A model generated the notes under the pieces. The model searched no databases. It was not told where the DNA came from and worked only from the letters and a program-made list of their open reading frames with translations. 18,980 nucleotides of DNA from Desulfobulbaceae bacterium. GTDB lineage: Bacteria > Desulfobacterota > Desulfobulbia > Desulfobulbales > Desulfobulbaceae. The DNA lies in assembly GCA_027011235.1 (NCBI GenBank), contig JALVAI010000423.1:1-18980 (forward strand), given 5' to 3'. Shown here one piece after another: positions 7,168 to 13,857 of the stretch. The first letter of the stretch is position 1, and every line of letters begins with the position of its first letter. A program made the translations under genes and the position numbers.

Positions 7168-8295
7168 TTAGAGATATTGGGCCCGCAGGCAATCAGCCGT
7201 TGACCTGGTGAGCGAAAGCACCTTTTCCGCGGCCTGCCGGGAAAGAGACCCGGTCCCGCAGCTCGGGGTAATCAGGGTCTGCCGGAGAAGGGACTTCATA
7301 TCCATGTCCGCAGTGACAAAGGACTGCATCTGCCGGTTAAACAATGCTGCCAGGGAGTCGGTGGACTGGCCGTCTATCTCCTCTTCCCGGGATGTCGGCA
7401 CCCCGCCCCAGGCCAGAATGCCGCCACGGCCAAAGAAATTTCCGACCTCTGGTTTGAGAGCCGCCATTTTGTCAAAATAGCCAAAGGCATCAAAACTGAT
7501 GATATCGATGGCGGAACCAAGGAGAACAGACCAGTTGGTGTTGGCGCAGACATGGATACCGACAAGACCGCCGGCGCTATGAACCGCATCGGCGACCTCA
7601 TTAATCATGGTTTGTATTTCCCCGTCGGTGACCCCGATAAAGGCAGATGAACCCAGCCCGGCCAGGGCAGGCTCGTCGATAAACATCAATACCGGCCCGG
7701 CCCCGTCTCCGGCAATTTCTTCCATCCTGGCCGCAAGCATCCGGGTCTGCCAGGCGGCCTTCATGCTGATCCCCTTGATGACCATGTCACGAATGGTGTC
7801 ATCAAAATATCCGGCCCTGCCCTCCCGGTCCTTGATCCCTGTCAACATGGTGAAGGGGCCGGTCACCTGGCCTTTGACAGCCTTGAGTCTATCGGCATGG
7901 TCTGCCAGGGCCTCGAGAAAAAGATACAGACCCGTGGCCCGTTCCCGGGATACCTGAAAACGGGAGGAGGCAAGCACGGCAGGATCTTCCATGGCCATGA
8001 GATATTCCTCATAAAAGGCAAGCATTTCCTCCTCAAAACCGGCATGGGTTATATCAAAGAGGATGCGTCCCTCGGGATCAACTATATTTTCTTCAACAAT
8101 ACAGGGAATGCCCTCGGCAAACTGCGGCATCATCCGCTCAAGCGGATTGTGGGGCAGCTGCGGCCAGAGAGGGATTTCCGGCGTTGTCGCAAAAATCCAC
8201 TCAAGAGCTTTTTTATAATCGATCAGGGGCACACTGCCTATCAGGACGGGCAACCCGTCTGCTGCAAATCGACCCGTGGTTGCGGTCGTCATCAT
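7168..8295 (-). CDS. MetE-core-like / UROD-superfamily methyltransferase
   Basis: A 375-aa TIM-barrel protein resembling the C-terminal catalytic half of cobalamin-independent methionine synthase, without the N-terminal half of full-length MetE (about 750 aa). The zinc-site pattern is visible: GIHVCANTNW gives H248 and C250, and TPSCGTGSL gives C346. The segment aligned to the third MetE ligand (ISIEN in MetE) reads ISFDA, so D269 replaces the glutamate. Related short proteins in anaerobes are thought to transfer methyl groups from a corrinoid protein or another donor to homocysteine; the substrate here is inferred. Tandem ATGs occur at 8295 and 8292, with GAGGAAAG immediately upstream; spacing suits the second slightly better. 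The gene stands alone between two copies of a 163-bp mobile repeat. I cannot separate a true methionine synthase from other thiol methyltransferases. Confidence 0.82.
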   Translation of the reverse strand: MMTTATTGRFAADGLPVLIGSVPLIDYKKALEWIFATTPEIPLWPQLPHNPLERMMPQFAEGIPCIVEENIVDPEGRILFDITHAGFEEEMLAFYEEYLMAMEDPAVLASSRFQVSRERATGLYLFLEALADHADRLKAVKGQVTGPFTMLTGIKDREGRAGYFDDTIRDMVIKGISMKAAWQTRMLAARMEEIAGDGAGPVLMFIDEPALAGLGSSAFIGVTDGEIQTMINEVADAVHSAGGLVGIHVCANTNWSVLLGSAIDIISFDAFGYFDKMAALKPEVGNFFGRGGILAWGGVPTSREEEIDGQSTDSLAALFNRQMQSFVTADMDMKSLLRQTLITPSCGTGSLSRQAAEKVLSLTRSTADCLRAQYL

Positions 8296-8409
8296 CTTTC
8301 CTCTATGCTCGCCGAACCGGCGCTGGTTTACTTAAATTTCGTGTTGGAAGTCCGGTCTTTCCACTCGTCTGTACCGGCCATTTTTTTTGAATCTGAATTT
8401 TCCATAGGT

Positions 8410-8572
8410 GATGAACTCGTAAAAAGTCCAGGCAATACTTAAAGATGGCTAAGTAAAAACACAGATATACAAGGAACAGTGTCCTGTGGCGGGTCTTAAC
8501 TATACATATAGTATACCCACGAATCGCCACAGGACACACGACGCAGTAGATCGAAGTTTTTACGACGCCATC
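8410..8572 (+). mobile_element. MITE-like element, copy 2
   Basis: The second 163-bp copy, in the same orientation as the one at 7001-7163 and the same length. It is flanked by exact ATAGGT on both sides (8404-8409 and 8573-8578), a clear 6-bp target duplication. The internal stem is perfect here: GTGTCCTGTGGCG (8479-8491) pairs with CGCCACAGGACAC (8525-8537), and a small ACTATA-CA-TATAGT hairpin sits in the loop. It fills the gap between the 3' end of the rRNA methyltransferase gene and the 5' region of the MetE-like gene, both on the minus strand, so it lies in the leader or promoter region of the latter. The remaining 8296-8409 and 8573-8598 hold no gene. Confidence 0.85.
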
Positions 8573-8598
8573 ATAGGTAGTGCGAACACAAGACGATG

Positions 8599-9891
8599 TC
8601 AATTTTTTTCCAGGACCGCCACAGATTCAATATGGTGTGTCTGGGGAAACATGTCAACCGGCGTCAGAGATAAAAGGTGATAGCCTGCCCGCACAAGAAC
8701 CCGCAGGTCCCGGACCAGGGTGGCGGGATCACAGGATATATAGATAATTTTTCCGGCTGCCAGGGCGGGCAGCAAGCGGGCGGCCCGGCCAACTCCCTGT
8801 CGCGGCGGGTCAAGGAGAAGAATGTCATACTGGTTGCCCGCCCCAAGGCATTCCTGGATGAATTCGGTGACATCCGCCGCCACAAAGGTGATTGCATCCA
8901 TACCGACGGATGCGGCATTGCCACGGGCAGCTCCAATCGCCCGCCGGTTCCACTCAACCCCTGTCACCTCTGCCCCGGCAAGGGTCAGGGGAATGGAAAA
9001 ATTGCCCATGCCGCAAAACAGGTCCAGCACCCGCTGCCCTGTCACATCACCGGCACATTCAAGCACAAGCTGCACAAGCTGCCTGTTCTGTTCAGGATTG
9101 ACCTGAAAAAAACACTGGTTGTCCCAGTGCAGGGTATAGGACAATGGCCCATTGGAAAAGGTTTGACAGGCGCTGGTATTGCCCCCGGCAAACACAATCT
9201 TTTTGCGTCTGCGTACCACCAGCCCGGAAAGGGAGTGCAGATCAGAAATCGCCGCGAGCAACGTATCCGGCATCTTCCTGCTGCCCGCAAGGATCAGGGT
9301 GGCGGACACCGATTGATCATCCGGTGAGCAGACAAATTCAATCTGCCGGCAAAAAAGACCTATTTTCGCCGCCAGACCGGAGGTGATCAACTCCTTAAGA
9401 GTCAGGTTGATGGCCGGTACTGCCAGCAGACAATGGTTAACCCGGACCAGGTCATTGGTTCCAAAGCGATGAAAGCCGATTTCACCTCTTCTGGACAGAT
9501 GAAACCGTACCCGGTGCCGATACCCCTCTGCCTGCGGCGACGGCAGGGTTGCCCCCACCCCGGCCCGAGGAGACAGACCGGCCCGGTTGATCATCTCGCC
9601 AACAATCTCCCCTTTTATGCCGGCTTGTTCGGCAAAGGCGATGTGTTGCAAGTCACAGCCGCCGCAACGGCCAAAATAGCTGCACCTGGGCTGCCGGCGG
9701 TGGGGCGAGGGCTGGAGAACCTCGAGAAGTCCGGCCTTGATATAACCGGAATGACGACGTATTTCTGCAACCCGAACCAGTTCGCCACCAAGGACAAATG
9801 GCGCCATGACCACCAGGCCGTCATCAAGATGGCCAAGGCCCTGACCACCGGCTATAATCTTTTTTATTTCAAGGGTATGTTCCGTTTGCAC
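8599..9891 (-). CDS. rlmD: 23S rRNA (uracil-5-)-methyltransferase, RlmD/RumA-type
   Basis: A 430-aa SAM-dependent enzyme that makes 5-methyluridine in 23S rRNA. An N-terminal TRAM RNA-binding domain (about 1-60) is followed by a 4Fe-4S site with C70, C76, C79 (CSYFGRCGGC) and C154 (VNHC). The Rossmann methyltransferase has FQVNPEQ (262-268), LDLFCGMGNFSIP (289-301), LLLDPPRQG and the nucleophile loop IYISCDPATL with C387. The iron-sulfur cysteines favour RlmD/RlmC over TrmA; the exact target uridine (1939 or 747) cannot be read from sequence. The start is GTG at 9891, and I see only a weak purine-rich stretch upstream. It is divergent from the response regulator gene and is followed by the second mobile-element copy. 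Confidence 0.9.
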   Translation of the reverse strand: MQTEHTLEIKKIIAGGQGLGHLDDGLVVMAPFVLGGELVRVAEIRRHSGYIKAGLLEVLQPSPHRRQPRCSYFGRCGGCDLQHIAFAEQAGIKGEIVGEMINRAGLSPRAGVGATLPSPQAEGYRHRVRFHLSRRGEIGFHRFGTNDLVRVNHCLLAVPAINLTLKELITSGLAAKIGLFCRQIEFVCSPDDQSVSATLILAGSRKMPDTLLAAISDLHSLSGLVVRRRKKIVFAGGNTSACQTFSNGPLSYTLHWDNQCFFQVNPEQNRQLVQLVLECAGDVTGQRVLDLFCGMGNFSIPLTLAGAEVTGVEWNRRAIGAARGNAASVGMDAITFVAADVTEFIQECLGAGNQYDILLLDPPRQGVGRAARLLPALAAGKIIYISCDPATLVRDLRVLVRAGYHLLSLTPVDMFPQTHHIESVAVLEKN

Positions 9892-9938
9892 AGAGAGCTC
9901 TTTTAATGGTACAGTAAAGAATTGATAAATGAATACGA

Positions 9939-9951
9939 TACCCTGTTTTGT
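9939..9951 (+). repeat. 13-bp direct repeat, left copy
   Basis: TACCCTGTTTTGT occurs exactly here and again at 10129-10141, bracketing the large palindrome. An exact 13-mer twice within 200 bp is unlikely by chance. It may be a relic of an insertion or recombination event, or a protein-binding repeat. Confidence 0.55.
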
Positions 9952-9999
9952 AATTGATCACAGGTTATATAACTATTTGTTTTCATTTTGCGAAGAATT

Positions 10000-10131
10000 G
10001 TAAGTTGGCACGGGTGCCCCGATTTTGTGCAGGCGTGATTGTTCGCTATAGCCCCTCTATGCGGACAATCGCGACCGTACAGGTAAGCGAGCCTGCGAGA
10101 CTCCGAAAGCGGGGTGCCCGTGACGACTTAC
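10000..10131 (+). ncRNA. Candidate structured RNA or folded palindromic repeat
   Basis: The bases 10000-10021 pair with 10110-10131 over 22 positions: 18 Watson-Crick, 3 G-U and 1 G-A mismatch. Inside, GCAGGC (10029-10034) pairs with GCCTGC (10091-10096). CGTGATTGTTCGC (10034-10046) pairs with GCGGACAATCGCG (10061-10073) over 13 positions including two G-U, capped by an ATAG/CTAT hairpin. The irregular pairs are G-T on the plus strand, which pair in plus-strand RNA but would be A-C on the other strand, hence the plus-strand call. It lies 106 bp before the response regulator ATG, in the 346-bp divergent region 9892-10237, where I see no gene. It matches no riboswitch, SRP, 6S or hammerhead consensus that I could recognise. 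A non-autonomous mobile palindrome is the main alternative. Confidence 0.5.
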
Positions 10132-10141
10132 CCTGTTTTGT
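10129..10141 (+). repeat. 13-bp direct repeat, right copy
   Basis: The second exact copy of TACCCTGTTTTGT, 190 bp from the first, overlapping the last three bases of the palindrome's right arm. Confidence 0.55.
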
Positions 10142-10237
10142 GAAACCTCGCACTGAAAAACATACAGGAAACAGCCGGCTGCTGAATTACGCATTATACC
10201 AAACCGCAATGGTGTTTTATCCTTGTCTGTCCAACTC

Positions 10238-11596
10238 ATGAGCCACAACAAAACACAACCGCGCATACTCGTTGTCGACGACGAGCAGGTCCACCGTTAT
10301 ATGCTGACCTCCCTGTTTAACGAATGGGGCTGGAAGACCACCGAGGCCGACGACGGAGTGACAGCGGTCAGAGCGGTTGAAGAGGGCCCCTTTGATGCCA
10401 TCCTCATGGACGTGCGCATGACCACCATGGACGGCATGGAGGCCCTGCGGAAAATCAATGGTATCAATCCGGCCATTCCAGTGGTTATCATGACGGCCTA
10501 CTCTTCCGTTGATTCCGCGGTTGCCGCCATTAAACAGGGCGCCCATGATTATCTGACCAAGCCCCTGGACTTTGACCGGTTGCGGGAAACCCTGGAAGTC
10601 GCCATGGGCCACCGCCAGCAGGCCCAGGCCCCGTCCATCTCCGGTGAGCCCTTTGGCGAGGACGACCGGATCATCGGGGCATCGGAATGCATGCGCAGTC
10701 TGTGGGACATGATCCTCCATGTCGCCCCCACCGAGGCGACTGTTCTTATTACCGGTGAATCAGGGACCGGCAAGGAACTGGTTGCCTCGGCACTTCATTA
10801 CAAGAGCCATCGGGCCCAGGGGCCGTTTGTCAAGGTCAACTGTGCCGCCCTGGCGGAAAACCTGCTTGAATCAGAATTGTTTGGCCATGAAAAGGGCGCC
10901 TTTACCGGCGCCGACAAGCGCAGGGAGGGACGGTTTATCCAGGCCCAGGGCGGAACCCTGTTCCTTGATGAAATCGGTGAAACCTCCCCAGCCATGCAGG
11001 CCAAGCTGTTACGGGTCCTGCAGGAACATGAACTGCAGCGGGTGGGTGGCCAGGAAACCCTGGCCGTTGATGTCCGCATCCTGGCGGCCTCCAATCGCAA
11101 CCTGGAAGAGGAAGTAGCCCGGGGCAACTTCAGGGAAGATCTCTATTACCGGTTAAATGTCGTGGTCCTCGATGTCCCGGCCCTGCGGCAGCGAACAGGG
11201 GACATCCCCCTGCTGGCCGAATTTTTCCTGAAAAAATTTGCCAAAAAGAACAACCGGCAGGTGGTCGGCATCACTCCGGAATGCATGGATATTCTGGGCC
11301 GTTATCCCTGGCCGGGTAATGTTCGTGAACTGGAAAATGCCATTGAACGGGGTGTCATCCTCATGCGGGGTGAATATCTTGACACCAACGGGTTGCCCAT
11401 GACCATCCAACGGTGGGCCGACAACCATGCCCCGGAAGAAACGGCCAAACCGGCAACCCTTAAAGAGGCGGAAAAAGCCCTGATTCTGAAGACATTGGAA
11501 GAAACCGGTGGTAATCGCAGTGAAGCGGCACGCCGTTTGCAAATCACCAGAAAAACCCTGCTCAATAAACTTAAAAGCTATACAAAAACGACATAA
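10238..11596 (+). CDS. Sigma-54-dependent response regulator, NtrC family
   Basis: A 452-aa transcriptional activator. The receiver domain (about 8-120) has acidic D14/D15, phosphoacceptor D58 (ILMDVRM), T86 and K108. The AAA+ domain (about 145-375) has Walker A GESGTGKE (173-180), the sigma-54 contact loop GAFTGA (220-225), Walker B GGTLFLDEIGE and the arginine-rich end of the module. A Fis-type helix-turn-helix (GNRSEAARRLQITRKTLLNKL) ends the protein. It activates sigma-54 promoters after phosphorylation. No histidine kinase gene is adjacent, so it is an orphan in this window. The chosen start is ATG 10238; a TTG at 10223 is in frame, and neither has a clear Shine-Dalgarno. A GGDEF gene begins 40 bp downstream and is probably co-transcribed. 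The regulated genes are unknown. Confidence 0.94.
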   Translation: MSHNKTQPRILVVDDEQVHRYMLTSLFNEWGWKTTEADDGVTAVRAVEEGPFDAILMDVRMTTMDGMEALRKINGINPAIPVVIMTAYSSVDSAVAAIKQGAHDYLTKPLDFDRLRETLEVAMGHRQQAQAPSISGEPFGEDDRIIGASECMRSLWDMILHVAPTEATVLITGESGTGKELVASALHYKSHRAQGPFVKVNCAALAENLLESELFGHEKGAFTGADKRREGRFIQAQGGTLFLDEIGETSPAMQAKLLRVLQEHELQRVGGQETLAVDVRILAASNRNLEEEVARGNFREDLYYRLNVVVLDVPALRQRTGDIPLLAEFFLKKFAKKNNRQVVGITPECMDILGRYPWPGNVRELENAIERGVILMRGEYLDTNGLPMTIQRWADNHAPEETAKPATLKEAEKALILKTLEETGGNRSEAARRLQITRKTLLNKLKSYTKTT

Positions 11597-11636
11597 CTTC
11601 CTCGCTTCCACTACGGTTCCTTGCCTATATTTTGTT

Positions 11637-13583
11637 ATGCAACCAATTATTCCCCCAGCCGATAACGACCTGCTCGCCGCCTCTCTTGCCGTTCACCGGC
11701 TGCTACTCAGAGAACAGGACCTGCCGACCCTGCTCCAGGGAATCTGCGACCTGCTCATCGCCAATGGTCTCAATCACAGCGCCATGATCGTCCTGTTTGA
11801 TAACGAGGCGGGCAGTGTCATTACCGCCGAGGCAGGGCTTGGCGATCGCTTTGAACAGATCATGCAGCGGTTGCGTGACTCGGAACTGCCCGAATGCGGC
11901 CGCCTCTGTCTGGAAAAGGAAGATGGTTCCGCTGTCCTTTGTACCCATTGTCACTGTGGCGTTTGCAGCAGTGATGACCAGGGAAAAAATACTGCCATAG
12001 CCACGGCCATTCGCTGCCGTCCGGGTCTGGCCGGCTTTCTCGTCGTCGAGGTTCCCCGTACCCGTCCAATCGGACAGGCTGTCCTGGATGAATATCAAAA
12101 CATGGCCGCTTCAATCGGCCAGGCCCTGGGACGACTGTTTGCCGCGGAAGAGGCCCGGCAGCGAGAACTGGAATTAAAGAGGGTGGAAGAACGATTTGAG
12201 CTGGCCCTTTATGCCTCCAGGGCCGGTCTCTGGGACTGGAATATCAAAACAGGGGAAATGTATACCAGCCCGGACCGGAAAAAAATCCTCCACTACCAGG
12301 ATGATGATAATGATCCCGGTGTTTCACCGCTCCAGGGCATCATCCATCCCGACGATCAGGACAGGGTTTTGCAGGTGCTTAACGATCACCTGGCCGGCAA
12401 GACCGATGAATACCGGATCGAATACCGGATCAAGGACAGGCTGGGAAACTGGAAATGGTTCCTGGACCGGGGCAGGGTTGTGGAGCGGGACGAAAAGAAC
12501 ATGCCGGTGCGAATGACCGGAACCCACCAGGACATTACCCTTCAGAAACAGCAGGAAGAAACCCTGGCTGCCGTTGAAAAACAACTGCATGAAGCGGTCA
12601 GCCACGAGCGAAATTTCCTGCAGACGGTGATCGACGGCGCCGCCGACCCGGTCATGGCCATTGGCACCGACTACACCATCCTGCTCATCAACAGGATTGC
12701 GGCAAAAATGTTGCGCGTGGACCCTGAAATCACCTCGCTTACCAATGAAAAATGTTACCAGTTTTTTTTCGGCCGCACCAAACCCTGTTCAGACAAGAAC
12801 TTCCCCTGTCCTGTGCAGGAGGTGCGCAGGCAAAAGCGTTCCGTGACCCTGATCCATCGCTCCTACCATGGCAACGGTGTCAACAATACCTATGAAATCG
12901 AGGCCTCGCCCCTGCGTGACCAGGAGGGAAATATTTACGGCGTCATCGAAGTGGCACGGAACATAACCGACCGGCTGAGGATAGAAAAAGAATTGCGGGA
13001 AAGCAAGTCCAGACTTTATCGCCTGGCCCACCATGACTCCCTGACAGGACTGCCCAACCGGCTTCTCTTTGAAGATCGTCTCGATCAGGCCATCCTCAAG
13101 GCCAAAAGAAACAGGACCAAACTGGGTATCCTTTTTCTTGATCTCGACCGGTTCAAACAGATCAACGATACCTTAGGCCACGATGTCGGGGACGAGCTTC
13201 TCATTGCCGTGGCCAAAAGGTTACAGAACCAGTGCCGGCAATCGGACACGGTAGCAAGAATCGGCGGCGATGAATTCGTCTTTATCCTGGACAACCTGCG
13301 CGGTCGGGAAGGGGCCGAGGTTGTTGCCAAAAAAATTCTCAAGGCCCTGGAGGAGCCAATAATTCTTGATAATCATGAGCTGGAAATCTCAACTTCCATC
13401 GGCATAGCCCTGTATCCCGATGACTCGACCGACATAGAAGGTGTCATAAAACGCGCTGACATAGCCCTCTACCAGGCCAAGGAAGCCGGCCGCAACCAAT
13501 ACCGGTTGTACCATCCGGACATGGGCCGGGAACTCGACAACTCCAGAATCGAGACACGACAAGAGGAAGAAAATCTGGAATAA
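11637..13583 (+). CDS. GAF-PAS-PAS-GGDEF diguanylate cyclase
   Basis: A 648-aa predicted cytoplasmic c-di-GMP synthase. A GAF-like domain (about 10-180) carries six cysteines within C87-C110, including CTHCHCGVC. A PAS_3-type domain (about 185-305, ending MTGTHQDIT) comes next. A second PAS (about 320-440) contains C373, C384 and C391 in a KCYQFF...PC...CP pattern. The GGDEF domain (about 455-620) has an intact GGDEF motif (543-547) and an I-site RQSD five residues before it. The frame is open upstream to an earlier start inside the response regulator gene; the ATG at 11637 (MQPIIPPADNDLLAAS) is preferred because it avoids an 89-bp overlap. No strong Shine-Dalgarno is visible. It is 40 bp after the sigma-54 regulator and may be its output partner or share its signal. 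Confidence 0.9.
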   Translation: MQPIIPPADNDLLAASLAVHRLLLREQDLPTLLQGICDLLIANGLNHSAMIVLFDNEAGSVITAEAGLGDRFEQIMQRLRDSELPECGRLCLEKEDGSAVLCTHCHCGVCSSDDQGKNTAIATAIRCRPGLAGFLVVEVPRTRPIGQAVLDEYQNMAASIGQALGRLFAAEEARQRELELKRVEERFELALYASRAGLWDWNIKTGEMYTSPDRKKILHYQDDDNDPGVSPLQGIIHPDDQDRVLQVLNDHLAGKTDEYRIEYRIKDRLGNWKWFLDRGRVVERDEKNMPVRMTGTHQDITLQKQQEETLAAVEKQLHEAVSHERNFLQTVIDGAADPVMAIGTDYTILLINRIAAKMLRVDPEITSLTNEKCYQFFFGRTKPCSDKNFPCPVQEVRRQKRSVTLIHRSYHGNGVNNTYEIEASPLRDQEGNIYGVIEVARNITDRLRIEKELRESKSRLYRLAHHDSLTGLPNRLLFEDRLDQAILKAKRNRTKLGILFLDLDRFKQINDTLGHDVGDELLIAVAKRLQNQCRQSDTVARIGGDEFVFILDNLRGREGAEVVAKKILKALEEPIILDNHELEISTSIGIALYPDDSTDIEGVIKRADIALYQAKEAGRNQYRLYHPDMGRELDNSRIETRQEEENLE

Positions 13584-13693
13584 CGGCAGGGCAAGGTAGA
13601 CATCATTATGGTCGCCCACTTCCCCACAGCATGGCGCAGAACATACCATGACTGGCAGAAAATCCTGAACAATCATTTTTTCAGGCGTCCAGG

Positions 13694-13722
13694 TTGACGG
13701 TGCCGGCCTGCCGTGGTATGAG
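13694..13722 (+). promoter_or_regulatory. Candidate sigma-70 promoter for the aminotransferase gene
   Basis: TTGACG (13694-13699), 17 bp, then TATGAG (13717-13722), about 135 bp before the ATG at 13858. The -10 is weak. The rest of 13584-13857 shows a short CCTGA/TCAGG hairpin (near 13664-13685) without a T-run and no gene. Confidence 0.35.
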
Positions 13723-13857
13723 GCTAAATTCCAGGGTTTGCCAGGGCCGATGCGGACGGCTTGGTCAAGCCAATAAAAAATATAAAGCAAATCCGGACGT
13801 TAATCCAGAACCACCTCCCTCTTCCAGGTAACGGACCGGAAAACGGAGAAAGGAGTT

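Noticed and set aside
10007..10021. TGGCACG at the edge of the large palindrome as a sigma-54 -24 element
   Set aside because: The -12 TTGC element is missing at the required spacing; the motif is part of the outer stem.
10097..10131. Hammerhead-ribozyme-like CGAAAG near the palindrome's right arm
   Set aside because: The required CUGANGA core is not present in the right place; the nearby sequence reads CTGCGAGA.
11508..11636. Earlier start of the GAF-PAS-PAS-GGDEF gene overlapping the response regulator
   Set aside because: The extra 43 residues are the response regulator's helix-turn-helix coding sequence read in another frame and show no domain character.
12102..12110. CTHCH in the GAF domain (actually encoded near 11940-11960) as a c-type heme site
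   Set aside because: The protein has no signal peptide and is cytoplasmic, where c-type heme is not attached; kept only as part of a cysteine cluster.
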